A stretch of 49,804 nucleotides of DNA from NCBI GenBank assembly GCA_964575895.1, contig CAZNTE010000019.1:1-49804 (forward strand), written 5' to 3'. The DNA comes from Gudongella sp964575895 (lineage in GTDB: Bacteria; Bacillota; Clostridia; Tissierellales; Tissierellaceae). The first letter of the stretch is position 1. Each line of letters begins with the position of its first letter. The translations under genes and the position numbers were made by a program. Shown here one piece after another: positions 32,633 to 40,583 of the stretch. The notes beneath the pieces were generated by a model. That model did no database searches. It was not told the DNA's origin and worked only from the letters and a program-made list of their open reading frames with translations.

Positions 32633-33523
32633 ATGAGTGGAGTATTATCTAAAAGCAAGAAAGGTTTAGTGCTTATCCTAATTGTAGCCATGAGTGTTTT
32701 ACTAATATCTTGCCAACAAGAAAATAATAGTGAAGTAGTAGCAGAGATTAATGATACTAAAATTACCCAAGATGAATTCTATGATTATCTTCTTAAACAA
32801 AATGGTTCAGAAGTACTTGAAGCACTAATTCTAGAAAAGATGTTAGAATTAGAAGTGACTGAAAAAAATATTGTTATATCCCAAGAAGATATTGATGCAG
32901 AATATGCTGAAATGGTAAGTGTTTATGGTGGTCAGGAACAATTAAACAATGCTCTTGCAGAGTATGGTTATACATCTGAGCAGATAATGGAGAATATTAA
33001 ACTTAATCTTAGTATTGAAGCATTGTTAGAGCCCTATGTTGAAATTACTGACGATGAAATATTTGATTATTTTACAGAGAACAAAGCAAGCTTTGCTACA
33101 AAAGAAAGGGTAAGGGCAAGCCATATTCTTGTGGATTCAGAAGAATTGGCATTAGAGATTTTAGAAAAAATAAATTCTGGAGAAGAGTTTGAAGTTATGG
33201 CTAAATTACACTCAAAAGACACCAGTAATTCAACCTTAGGTGGAGATCTTGGCTACTTTGAAAAAGGAATGATGGTAGCTCCGTTTGAAGAGGCTGCTTT
33301 CAATATGGAAATTGGAGAAATCTCAGATCCAGTTGAAACAACATTTGGATTTCATATAATTAAATTGGTAGATAAACAAGCTGCATCTGAAGGTGATTTT
33401 GAGTCAGCAAGAGAAGAAATCGTAGCTACATTGACGGAAAGTAAAAAAGGTGAAGTTTATCCAACTTGGTATGAGGATATGCAAAACAAATATGAAGTGA
33501 CAAATCATTTATTTGGCAAATAA
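32633..33523 (+). CDS. PrsA/SurA-type peptidyl-prolyl isomerase lipoprotein
   Basis: A 296-residue exported foldase. The N-terminus has a lipoprotein signal with the lipobox LLISC, so Cys27 would be lipidated and the protein held on the outer face of the membrane. A SurA-like N-terminal helical part (EINDTKITQDEFYDYLL and on) is followed by a parvulin PpiC domain at about 158-255, with RASHILVDSEE opening it and GGDLGYFEKGMMVAPFEEAA and FGFHIIKL near the end. It helps secreted proteins fold after export. GAGAGGAG lies upstream of the ATG. It stands alone and ends at a strong terminator. Confidence 0.94.
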   Translation: MSGVLSKSKKGLVLILIVAMSVLLISCQQENNSEVVAEINDTKITQDEFYDYLLKQNGSEVLEALILEKMLELEVTEKNIVISQEDIDAEYAEMVSVYGGQEQLNNALAEYGYTSEQIMENIKLNLSIEALLEPYVEITDDEIFDYFTENKASFATKERVRASHILVDSEELALEILEKINSGEEFEVMAKLHSKDTSNSTLGGDLGYFEKGMMVAPFEEAAFNMEIGEISDPVETTFGFHIIKLVDKQAASEGDFESAREEIVATLTESKKGEVYPTWYEDMQNKYEVTNHLFGK

Positions 33524-33555
33524 AAATCTGGTGGTTTTAAAACCACCAGATTTTT
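33522..33555. terminator. Bidirectional terminator
   Basis: A 15-bp perfect stem, AAAAATCTGGTGGTT (33522-33536) with AACCACCAGATTTTT (33541-33555), loop TTAA. It serves the PpiC gene on the plus strand and the acetyltransferase on the minus strand. Confidence 0.92.
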
Positions 33556-34092
33556 CTACTTATTTACAAAGCTAGCAAGCTCTAACTCCATAATATACCT
33601 ATCTTCACCCTTTCCATACTCATCTATGGAATATAAAACAGATTCAAATCCAATTTTATCCCTATATAATCTTATAGCTGGTTCATTATTAACATCTACT
33701 GTAAGGCTCATTTTATCAAATCCTTGATCTATAAGATCTCCAGCTATAATCTTTAAGAATTCATACCCCAGGCCTCGACCCTGTAAATCCTCAGATATTG
33801 CATAATCAAATAAATATGCCTTATAAAAATCTTCCCAATCTCTCATAAGAATTGCTAAACCAACTATTTTATGTTGTCCTTCCTCAGTAAGTACATATAC
33901 ATTCCCATGTCTGATTTGAGGCACTAAACCCCATTGATCCATTCCCAAATCTCCAAATATATCCAACCCAAAATTAACCATTTTTTTTAGTAAACTAAGA
34001 TTGAAATCCTGGACTAGATATACTTTCAATGAATCAACACCTTCAATATCTTTAACAACCCTATGGGGCAACCCCTTTACTTCTTCTAACAT
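33556..34092 (-). CDS. GNAT family acetyltransferase
   Basis: A 178-residue GNAT protein. The acetyl-CoA-binding region is FDYAISEDLQGRGLGYEFLK near residues 96-115 and the C-terminal strand-turn is NNEPAIRLYRDKIGFESV. The N-terminus MLEEVKGLPHRVV is not typical of the RimJ/RimL type, and the segment around QWGLVPQIRHGNVYVL is unusual. The substrate cannot be assigned. The ATG at 34092 follows AGGAGTG; the longer frame to 34146 has no ribosome site. It diverges from the orphan HTH gene. Confidence 0.85.
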   Translation of the reverse strand: MLEEVKGLPHRVVKDIEGVDSLKVYLVQDFNLSLLKKMVNFGLDIFGDLGMDQWGLVPQIRHGNVYVLTEEGQHKIVGLAILMRDWEDFYKAYLFDYAISEDLQGRGLGYEFLKIIAGDLIDQGFDKMSLTVDVNNEPAIRLYRDKIGFESVLYSIDEYGKGEDRYIMELELASFVNK

Positions 34093-34170
34093 AAAATCAC
34101 TCCTATCTATCTTATTATTTATCCAATATACAACCACATTAATCATATTTTTACGTAAACCAATGTTATT

Positions 34171-34198
34171 ATTGTAATGATTTAAATCTTATTACAAT
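34171..34198. promoter_or_regulatory. Inverted repeat in the divergent region before the orphan HTH gene
   Basis: ATTGTAAT (34171-34178) and ATTACAAT (34191-34198) are perfect arms around a spacer that itself holds GATTTAAATC. It lies just upstream of the -35 of the plus-strand HTH gene and about 80 nt from the acetyltransferase start. It may be an operator for the HTH protein. Confidence 0.5.
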
Positions 34199-34210
34199 TT
34201 TGTTACTCTA

Positions 34211-34239
34211 TTGAATAAAAGCAGTAAAAATTATATAAT
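34211..34239 (+). promoter_or_regulatory. Promoter of the orphan HTH gene
   Basis: TTGAAT (34211-34216), 17 nt, TATAAT (34234-34239). AAAAGGAG follows shortly before the ATG at 34260, leaving a very short leader. Confidence 0.75.
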
Positions 34240-34259
34240 AAAAAAAGGAGCGTGAAAAT

Positions 34260-35786
34260 ATGGATTTTAAGGATAAGCTAAATCGAATAATTAATATATT
34301 AGATATAAATAATAATATGTTATCAGATGAATTGAATGTGGATGTATCTTTGATTAGCCGATGGCGTACAGGTAATCGATTACCTTCCGAGAGAAACAAT
34401 CACTTTGAATTAATGTGTAAGTATTTCTACACTAGAGCTGTAGAAACTTCAAAGCTTTATGATTTAATAGAGACCCTTGACCAATCTGTACTTAATGTTA
34501 ATAATGACATAGATAATGTAATGAAAATTATGAAAGAGTGGTTTAATAGTCGTGATGAGATTGATAACACACCCTTGATTCATGATTTCTTCAATAGGAT
34601 AGATTTTTTTTCTTATAGTGATCCAAATAATTCTGTCACTGATGAAAAAACTATATCCAACTACCCTTACAGTATAAATGATGTTTATTATGGAAACCAA
34701 GGGAAAAGAGAAGCAATTACAAGATTATTAACCGAAGCTATTCAACTTGAGCCAACTACAATTTATATTTTTAGTGATGAAGAAATTTCATGGTTAACTG
34801 AAGATATTACTTTCTATTTTAATTGGTCAAAACTACTTGAAAAGTTATTAAGGAAAGGTCATAAAATTAGAATACTTCATACAGTATACAAAAGTTTAAA
34901 CGAAATTTTGAATGCTATTGAGAAGTGGTTACCCTTGTATTTATCAGGAAATCTAGAACCCTATTACTATCCCAAACTTCAAGATGGTATTTTTAGGCAC
35001 TCTATGTTTATAGTTGAAGATACTGTAGCTTTATCCTCCACATCATTGGTAGATAAGTCTGATAGTTGTTTGAATTATTATCATACAAACAAAACTAATA
35101 TAATTAATCTTAAGAAAACATTTGATAGTCTCCAACAAATGTGCTTACCCCTGATGAGTATATATACTGATGGTAATCGTAGGGAGTATTTCGAAAATGT
35201 ATTGGATTTCTATAGAATATGTCAAGATACCCATAATTACAATCAAACCTTAAGCACAGTTACAATGCCTCTAGAGCTCATTGGAGATATTCACGAACGT
35301 GGTGGATTTTCCCGTAAAGACTCCATAGATTTTCATAAAAAGAGGATTGAATATTTTGAAGAATGTATAACTAAGAACAAGTACACTGAAATTTTCACCC
35401 TGCCTACTGTAAAGTCTATTGAAGATGGATCAGTATATTTTGAATTGACAAATTATTTTCCCGATGGTCCTTATTCTTATACCAAAGATCAATTCAGACA
35501 TCACCTGCTTAATGTTATCTTAATGCTGGAGACATATGAAAATTATCATATAATATTATTGGATGAAAAGATATTTAATGACATAAGAATCATGGTTAAA
35601 AAAGGTTATGGTTCCGTTATTTCTAAAATAACCCCTAGACCTGTTATTTTTAAATTCTATCATGAAGGATTGTCTGAAGCAATCTTCGAGTACCTGACCT
35701 ACAAAATTAAAGAGGCTAATCAAAAGTCTTATGATAGGAATATTGTTCTTTCAAAACTTAAGAATCTTCTATCTCAACTAAATTAG
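34260..35786 (+). CDS. Helix-turn-helix protein with large unassigned C-terminal region
   Basis: A 508-residue protein that I do not recognise. The first 45 residues form a helix-turn-helix of the Xre/phage-repressor kind (NMLSDELNVDVSLISRWRTG, then NRLPSERN), so DNA binding is likely. The remaining 450 residues have no membrane helix, no nucleotide-binding loop and no clear enzyme motif; they are rich in Tyr and hydrophobic strands. A stretch near residues 170-270 (IYIFSDEEISWL, HKIRILHTVYKSLNEIL, then RHSMFIVEDTVALSS) has the flavour of a sensor or phospholipase-D-like beta fold, but no HKD motif is seen. It has its own promoter and terminator and stands alone. An inverted repeat at the promoter suggests autoregulation. 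Confidence 0.75.
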   Translation: MDFKDKLNRIINILDINNNMLSDELNVDVSLISRWRTGNRLPSERNNHFELMCKYFYTRAVETSKLYDLIETLDQSVLNVNNDIDNVMKIMKEWFNSRDEIDNTPLIHDFFNRIDFFSYSDPNNSVTDEKTISNYPYSINDVYYGNQGKREAITRLLTEAIQLEPTTIYIFSDEEISWLTEDITFYFNWSKLLEKLLRKGHKIRILHTVYKSLNEILNAIEKWLPLYLSGNLEPYYYPKLQDGIFRHSMFIVEDTVALSSTSLVDKSDSCLNYYHTNKTNIINLKKTFDSLQQMCLPLMSIYTDGNRREYFENVLDFYRICQDTHNYNQTLSTVTMPLELIGDIHERGGFSRKDSIDFHKKRIEYFEECITKNKYTEIFTLPTVKSIEDGSVYFELTNYFPDGPYSYTKDQFRHHLLNVILMLETYENYHIILLDEKIFNDIRIMVKKGYGSVISKITPRPVIFKFYHEGLSEAIFEYLTYKIKEANQKSYDRNIVLSKLKNLLSQLN

Positions 35787-35809
35787 AGCATGTTCAATGC
35801 TCTTTTTTT
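35785..35809 (+). terminator. Terminator after the orphan HTH gene
   Basis: AGAGCAT (35785-35791) pairs with ATGCTCT (35797-35803), followed by a run of T through 35809. The stem starts in the stop codon. Confidence 0.85.
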
Positions 35810-35820
35810 ATTAATTTTTA

Positions 35821-36630
35821 GGGACGGTACTTGATTTATATTAAATTATGTTGTACAATTTTTTAAGGAGGTTGATTTTATGCCTAGAACTGCCCGTATT
35901 AAAGATAATTTTGGAATATATTACATTTCCCAACATTGTACATCAACTAGATCTTTATTTGAAAATAATAAGGATCGAGATAAATTCCTAAATATACTTG
36001 AATCCATTAAAAAGAAATTTAACATTAAGGTTTATGCTTATTGTATCGCTCACTCTAATGAATATCATTTAATCCTAGATACCAATGGTTCTGATATTTC
36101 TAAGGTCATGAAGGGATTAAATATATCATATGCCATATATGTAAATCATAGTAAGACTCTTTTTAAAGACAGATATAAGAGTTATTTAATAAATGACCAT
36201 ACTTCCCTTATGGAGGCTATTTATAGTATTCATAATCGAAAAATAAGTTCTGAAGTACAGTATAATAGCTGTTGCTTTTACAACCAAGAAAGTCTGTTTG
36301 AAACTGGTCTTCTAAACCCTGGAGATGTTAAACTTTTAGAAGACAATTCAATTTTTAAAAGTTATAAGGAATCTTGTACAAACTGTATAACATCTATGGA
36401 AGAAGCAAGAAGACAAATTGATGAGTATGCTAAGAATAATAATTTTTCTTATGATACGATTATCAAAGATAAAGAGTATAGAAACAAATTAATATCAAAA
36501 ATAAGAAAAGAATCTACCCTATCCCTTAAAGATATTGGTATATTATTTGGCGGTTTATCTGAATCTACTATTTCAAAAATAATAAGTAAAAATTAAGTAT
36601 TGTTTTTGAGAGTAATTCAATAACCGTCCC
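35821..36630 (+). mobile_element. RAYT-like unit bounded by GGGACGGT inverted repeats
   Basis: GGGACGGT at 35821-35828 and its inverse ACCGTCCC at 36623-36630 bracket one transposase-like gene. The bracket is about 810 nt. Such GC-rich ends around an IS200-like gene are a pattern I associate with RAYT/REP units of Firmicutes (from memory). The left end begins soon after a terminator, and the right end lies 20 nt before the thioredoxin reductase start. No longer terminal repeat or target duplication is evident. Confidence 0.65.
35880..36596 (+). CDS. RAYT/IS200-like (Y1-type) transposase, degenerate HUH motif
   Basis: A 238-residue protein that starts PRTARIKDNFGIYYISQHCT, the usual opening of REP-associated tyrosine transposases. 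The core Y1 fold is recognisable in FNIKVYAYCIAHSNEYHLIL near residues 47-66. The place where active enzymes have the NHVHLL type HUH motif reads NEYHLIL, so one metal-binding His appears to be Glu. The Tyr-containing helix AIYSIHNRKIS near 112-122 is retained. The C-terminus has a helix-turn-helix-like tail (LSLKDIGILFGGLSESTISK). It is probably a domesticated or non-mobile copy. AAGGAGG precedes the ATG. Confidence 0.85.
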   Translation: MPRTARIKDNFGIYYISQHCTSTRSLFENNKDRDKFLNILESIKKKFNIKVYAYCIAHSNEYHLILDTNGSDISKVMKGLNISYAIYVNHSKTLFKDRYKSYLINDHTSLMEAIYSIHNRKISSEVQYNSCCFYNQESLFETGLLNPGDVKLLEDNSIFKSYKESCTNCITSMEEARRQIDEYAKNNNFSYDTIIKDKEYRNKLISKIRKESTLSLKDIGILFGGLSESTISKIISKN

Positions 36631-36650
36631 AAAATTTATGGAGGTGTAAT

Positions 36651-37616
36651 ATGAGTTTAGAAATTAATTTAAGTGCAGGCAACAAGAATAATATGGATGA
36701 AAATAAAGTTTATGATGTTCTTATTGTTGGTGGAGGTCCCGCAGGTTTGAATGCAGCCCTTTATTCTAAGAGAAAAGGATTGGAAGTTGGAATACTATCT
36801 AAAGATTTAGGTGGTCAAGTTATGGATACTTCCTCTGTTGAAAACTACTTAGGATTTTCCTCTATAACTGGTGAAGGTTTAATGAAAAAATTTATTGAAC
36901 ATGTGAATGAACTAAGCGTTCCCTATTTAGAATATGTTGAAGTTAAGGATATAAAAGATGGTAAAATTAAGGAAGTTCTATTAGACAACGGTAGTATCTA
37001 TAAGGGAAAATCAATAATCATAGCAACAGGCAGCAAGCCTAGGAAAATGGGTGTCCCAGGTGAGCTAGAGTACTCAAATAAAGGTGTTTGTTATTGTGCG
37101 ATTTGCGATGGTCCTCTATTTGCCGGAGAAGAAGTAATTGTTGCAGGTGGAGGAAACTCTGCAGTAGAAGCTGCAATAGATTTAGCAAAAATCGCCAAAA
37201 AAGTCACTTTAGTTCATCGTTCTAAATTTAGAGCAGATAAGATTTTAATCGATCAACTTTTTTCATACGATAATGTAGAGGTAAAGCTAGAAACTCAAAT
37301 TCTCAAAGTTGTGGGAGAAAAGTTCATGAATGGTATTGTTGTTAAAGATAAAAATTCAAATTCAGATTATAATATTGAAGCAGCAGGACTATTTGTAGAA
37401 ATTGGCTATATCCCAAATAGCGATCCCTTTAAAAATTTAATAGCTCTTAATTCAAGTGGCGAGATAATAGTTGATAAATATGGGAAAACCAGTATAGAAG
37501 GTATTTTTGCAGCCGGTGATGTAACTGATACTCCATTTAAGCAGATAATTATGTCTGCTGGAGATGGTGCAAAATGCTCTCTAGCTGCAAATGATTATAT
37601 AAATACATTAAAATAA
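36651..37616 (+). CDS. Thioredoxin reductase-like flavoprotein
   Basis: An FAD/NAD(P)H-dependent disulfide reductase of 321 residues. FAD-binding motif GGGPAG at 27-32, redox pair C149-Ala-Ile-C152 in CAICDGPLF, the nucleotide-binding GGGNSAVEAA near 175-184, and the C-terminal FAD block GIFAAGDV. CAICDG resembles the CxxCDGP of both TrxR and AhpF C-terminal domains. The next gene, 13 nt later, encodes a double thioredoxin-fold protein, so the pair probably forms an electron chain like a split AhpF or a TrxR/protein disulfide oxidoreductase system, passing reducing power to peroxiredoxin or other thiols. An extra Cys147 precedes the CxxC. GGAGGTG precedes the ATG. Confidence 0.93.
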   Translation: MSLEINLSAGNKNNMDENKVYDVLIVGGGPAGLNAALYSKRKGLEVGILSKDLGGQVMDTSSVENYLGFSSITGEGLMKKFIEHVNELSVPYLEYVEVKDIKDGKIKEVLLDNGSIYKGKSIIIATGSKPRKMGVPGELEYSNKGVCYCAICDGPLFAGEEVIVAGGGNSAVEAAIDLAKIAKKVTLVHRSKFRADKILIDQLFSYDNVEVKLETQILKVVGEKFMNGIVVKDKNSNSDYNIEAAGLFVEIGYIPNSDPFKNLIALNSSGEIIVDKYGKTSIEGIFAAGDVTDTPFKQIIMSAGDGAKCSLAANDYINTLK

Positions 37617-37629
37617 TGGAGGTTAAGTA

Positions 37630-38277
37630 ATGAAATATTTGAATGAAGAATCAAAAAATCAGTTGGTAGAAATATTTAATGGAATGAAAGATGAAGTAAA
37701 AATATTAGTATTTACTAAAGAAGAACCATGTGAAACCTGCGAAGAAACTAGAGATTTCTTAAGTGAGTTAACATCTCTATCTGAAAAACTTCATATTCAG
37801 TTACTGGATATGAATAAGGATGAAGCCAAAGCTAAAGAGTATAATGTAACCTTAACACCAAGTATCGTTTTACTGGATAAAGATAATAAATATAGAAGAA
37901 TCAAGTTTAATGGGATCCCTTCTGGGCATGAAATAAACTCATTTATTAGTGGTGTTATGGAGGTTTCTGGTCATAATAGTAAACTACCTGATAGAATTGA
38001 GGAAAGACTATTAAAGGTTAATAAACCAATAAATATAAAGGTATTTGTCACTCTTTCATGTCCTCACTGCCCAGGAGCTGTGGAAAAAGCACATAAATTA
38101 GCTATGGAGAATGAACATATTGAAGCTGATATGATTGAAGCTCAAACATTCTATGATTTGTCTGAGGAGTACAATGTTTCCAGTGTTCCTAAGATTGTTA
38201 TTAATGATAAATATGAGTTTGTAGGCAACCAACCACTTGAAGTATTTTTAGATGAAATAGAAAAAGCTATAGCATAA
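37630..38277 (+). CDS. Tandem thioredoxin-fold protein (glutaredoxin-like PDO/AhpF-N type)
   Basis: A 215-residue protein made of two thioredoxin folds, each with a CxxC: C34-Glu-Thr-C37 in EEPCETCEET and C144-Pro-His-C147 in LSCPHCPGAV. Two cis-Pro segments (TLTPSIV near 74-80 and SVPKIV in the second half) complete both active sites. In AhpF the N-terminal domain keeps only the second CxxC; here both are present, as in archaeal-type protein disulfide oxidoreductases. It is presumably reduced by the flavoprotein encoded just upstream. A perfect palindromic terminator ends the operon. Confidence 0.92.
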   Translation: MKYLNEESKNQLVEIFNGMKDEVKILVFTKEEPCETCEETRDFLSELTSLSEKLHIQLLDMNKDEAKAKEYNVTLTPSIVLLDKDNKYRRIKFNGIPSGHEINSFISGVMEVSGHNSKLPDRIEERLLKVNKPINIKVFVTLSCPHCPGAVEKAHKLAMENEHIEADMIEAQTFYDLSEEYNVSSVPKIVINDKYEFVGNQPLEVFLDEIEKAIA

Positions 38278-38315
38278 ACAAATAGATGCCAGATTAATCT
38301 GGCATCTATTTGTTT
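38276..38315. terminator. Perfect 40-nt palindromic terminator
   Basis: Two 20-nt arms are exact reverse complements (arm 1: 38276-38295; arm 2: 38296-38315), with AATAGATGCCAGATT in the left arm. It lies between convergent genes and overlaps the end of the gene at 38306. Flanking T-runs are modest. Confidence 0.85.
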
Positions 38316-38923
38316 ATATATGTATCATGTAATTTCTTAAAAATAGTTAAAGCTGTAATACCTCCAATTAGTGCAAACAACATATCATATTGAGTATCCC
38401 ATATTGATCCTTGATAAGATAATACAATTTCAGCAGGATAACCAGAAATAATCGATGTTGCAAATTCCAATAACTCATAAGTTGCACTAATTCCCATCAC
38501 AGTAGCTATAATAACAAAATATAGCATTCTTTTGGACTTAAATATCCCCTTTTTCATATACAGTTCTTTTGCCATAAAAGCAGGGGTTAGACCTTGAAAA
38601 AAATGACCCACTCTATCATAATGATTCCTACTTAAATCAAAGATTTCCTTAAAATAATCAAACAAGGGATTCCTTTCATATGTATATTTTGCTCCTACCA
38701 ATAGAATTATACAATGAATCAATACAATAAAATAAACAAACTTGGAGAATTTAAAACTTTTGTAGGTCAAAGATAAAACGAGTACCATCAAAATTGCCGG
38801 TAGTGCCTCTGGTACCCAAGTTAACATACTGAAGTTATCAAATAATGACCAAATTAAAACAAGAACGAAAATTATAAACAATACTAAAAAATACTTGAAA
38901 TTGTTCTTAGAATTATTATCCAT
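38306..38923 (-). CDS. DUF2238 (YjdF-like) membrane protein
   Basis: A 205-residue protein with about six helices. The block RNHYDRVGHFFQGLTPAFMA near residues 98-117 and the C-terminal WDTQYDMLFALIGG are characteristic of the YjdF/DUF2238 family. Function is unknown; the charged His/Asp/Arg residues in membrane segments suggest an enzyme or transport role but no more. The ATG at 38923 follows GGAGTG; the GTG at 38932 overlaps that site. It stands between the NSS transporter (with a strong terminator between) and a convergent palindrome. Confidence 0.88.
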   Translation of the reverse strand: MDNNSKNNFKYFLVLFIIFVLVLIWSLFDNFSMLTWVPEALPAILMVLVLSLTYKSFKFSKFVYFIVLIHCIILLVGAKYTYERNPLFDYFKEIFDLSRNHYDRVGHFFQGLTPAFMAKELYMKKGIFKSKRMLYFVIIATVMGISATYELLEFATSIISGYPAEIVLSYQGSIWDTQYDMLFALIGGITALTIFKKLHDTYINK

Positions 38924-38939
38924 ATAATTCACTCCAATA

Positions 38940-38980
38940 AAAAACGGGTATTCTCTCTTATTGAGATAATACCCGTTTTT
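38940..38980 (-). terminator. Terminator after the NSS transporter gene
   Basis: AAAAACGGGTATT (38940-38952) pairs with AATACCCGTTTTT (38968-38980), with CTC/GAG extending inward. On the minus strand a T-run follows. Confidence 0.9.
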
Positions 38981-38998
38981 ATAAATTACTACCTTTAA

Positions 38999-40408
38999 TT
39001 ATAGCTTCTTAGAGAATAATGCTAATACTACAATTACTCCTAATCCAAATATCATTAGGCCAGTTTGCTCGATTGATATAATTCCCATAACTGCTACAAC
39101 AAGTACAGCTAGAGGGATTACAAATTTCATTAGAGCATACCAAATATTAAATAAACCAAATTTAACTGTACCCCCGTTAGTAAGTTCATCCTCAAGATCT
39201 TCTCTCTTTACAAACCAACCAATGAATATTGCAAGTAACATACCACCTATTGCCAAGAATATCTTATCAGTTAATATATCAAAGAAATCAAATATGCCAA
39301 CTCCAAGTAACTTGAATCCAGACAATGTACCCATTGATAATGAAGATAAAATACCTGTTACAACCATGATTCCACCGGCTGTATAAACTGCTTTAACTCT
39401 TTCCCATCCTCTTTGATCCATAAGATAAGCAACAACAACCTCCAACAATGAAACTGAAGAAGTAAGGGCTGCAACTGTCAATGCTATGAAGAATATAGCT
39501 GAGAATACAACTCCCAGTGATCCCATTTCAGCAAATATCTGTGGTACTACTACGAACACTAGTCCTGCCCCTTGTGCTGGTTCCATTCCAAAAGCAAATA
39601 ATGCTGGGAATATTGCAACACCTGCTATTAAAGCTACTGATGTGTCTAGTAATGTAACTATTAAAGCGTTATTCGGTAGATTCTCACTTTTATTCAAGTA
39701 ACTACCATAAGTCATCATACATCCCATACCTAAACTTAATGAGAAGAAAGCTTGTCCCAATGCTGCAAGGAAGGTCTGACCAGTTACTTGGCTAAAATCT
39801 GGTTTGAATAAGAAATCCAATCCTGCTCCAGCTCCTGGAAGTGAAATACTTCTTATAGCTATAAGTATTAAAAGTGCGAAAAGTGTTGGCATTAGTATCT
39901 TACCAGCTTTTTCAATACCACCTGCAATACCTTTAGATACAATTATAATATTAACTACCAAATATGCAAGCATCCATACCACTGGCTCAATTGAAGAAGT
40001 TATAAATGCTCCAAATACATCACCAATTGCTGCTGGGTTAGATAATAAACCAGTAAATGATTTGAATATATAGGCTGAAGCCCAACCTCCTACTACTGGG
40101 TAGAAACCCATTATAAAGAATGCACTTAGTACACCAAGAACACCTGCAAATGTCCAATTCTTATTAATAGATTTGTATGCACCCACTGCTGCTAACTGAG
40201 TTCTACGGCCGATTGCGAACTCTCCTACCATTACACTAATACCAATTACTAGTGCGAATACTAAATAAATAATAATAAATGCGCTACCTCCATTTGATCC
40301 GGCCATGTATGGGAATCTCCAAATGTTACCAAGACCTACAGCTGAACCTGCAGCAGCCATTATAAATCCAAATCTGGAACCCCAACTTTCTCTTTGTTTT
40401 TTCTCCAT
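38999..40408 (-). CDS. Sodium-dependent neurotransmitter-symporter-family transporter
   Basis: A 469-residue NSS-type transporter with about eleven or twelve helices, importing an amino acid or related amine with Na+. The first helix carries FGFIMAAAGSAVGLGNIWRF, the conserved Na+ and substrate site. The length and the C-terminal region match bacterial relatives such as MhsT and TnaT, but the substrate is not readable. The ATG at 40408 follows GGAGGG; a TTG at 40411 precedes it directly. The leader contains a perfect Crp-type palindrome just after the probable -10, so a Crp/Fnr-type protein may repress it. Confidence 0.93.
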   Translation of the reverse strand: MEKKQRESWGSRFGFIMAAAGSAVGLGNIWRFPYMAGSNGGSAFIIIYLVFALVIGISVMVGEFAIGRRTQLAAVGAYKSINKNWTFAGVLGVLSAFFIMGFYPVVGGWASAYIFKSFTGLLSNPAAIGDVFGAFITSSIEPVVWMLAYLVVNIIIVSKGIAGGIEKAGKILMPTLFALLILIAIRSISLPGAGAGLDFLFKPDFSQVTGQTFLAALGQAFFSLSLGMGCMMTYGSYLNKSENLPNNALIVTLLDTSVALIAGVAIFPALFAFGMEPAQGAGLVFVVVPQIFAEMGSLGVVFSAIFFIALTVAALTSSVSLLEVVVAYLMDQRGWERVKAVYTAGGIMVVTGILSSLSMGTLSGFKLLGVGIFDFFDILTDKIFLAIGGMLLAIFIGWFVKREDLEDELTNGGTVKFGLFNIWYALMKFVIPLAVLVVAVMGIISIEQTGLMIFGLGVIVVLALFSKKL

Positions 40409-40437
40409 CAAATATTCCCTCCTTTAGTACAATAATA

Positions 40438-40455
40438 GTGTGATGTGAATCACAC
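40438..40455. promoter_or_regulatory. Crp/Fnr-type palindrome in the NSS transporter leader
   Basis: GTGTGA, 6 nt, TCACAC: the inner 16 bp match TGTGA-N6-TCACA exactly, a classical Crp-type site. It lies downstream of the -10 region and about 30-47 nt before the start codon, a repressor-like position. Confidence 0.75.
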
Positions 40456-40465
40456 CTTAATAAAT

Positions 40466-40494
40466 ATAATAATATAAAATCAGTTGTTTGTCTA
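40466..40494 (-). promoter_or_regulatory. Promoter of the NSS transporter gene
   Basis: On the minus strand TAGACA (40489-40494), 17 nt, TATTAT (40466-40471). The spacing is ideal, the hexamers moderate. Confidence 0.65.
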
Positions 40495-40540
40495 GTTTGA
40501 ATTTACTGATTATTGAGAAATGTTTGTTAACTTTTTAGCA

Positions 40541-40576
40541 AAATAAATGGTTGAAGACATCTTCAACCATTTATTT
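40541..40576 (-). terminator. Terminator of the acetyltransferase/NYN operon
   Basis: AAATAAATGGTTGAAG (40541-40556) pairs perfectly with CTTCAACCATTTATTT (40561-40576) around ACAT. It lies just after the stop of the last gene. Confidence 0.85.
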
Positions 40577-40583
40577 ATCATAT

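Noticed and set aside
38276..38315. 40-nt perfect palindrome as an IS end or recombination site
   Set aside because: It sits exactly between convergent stop codons and has a single copy in the window. A terminator explains it.
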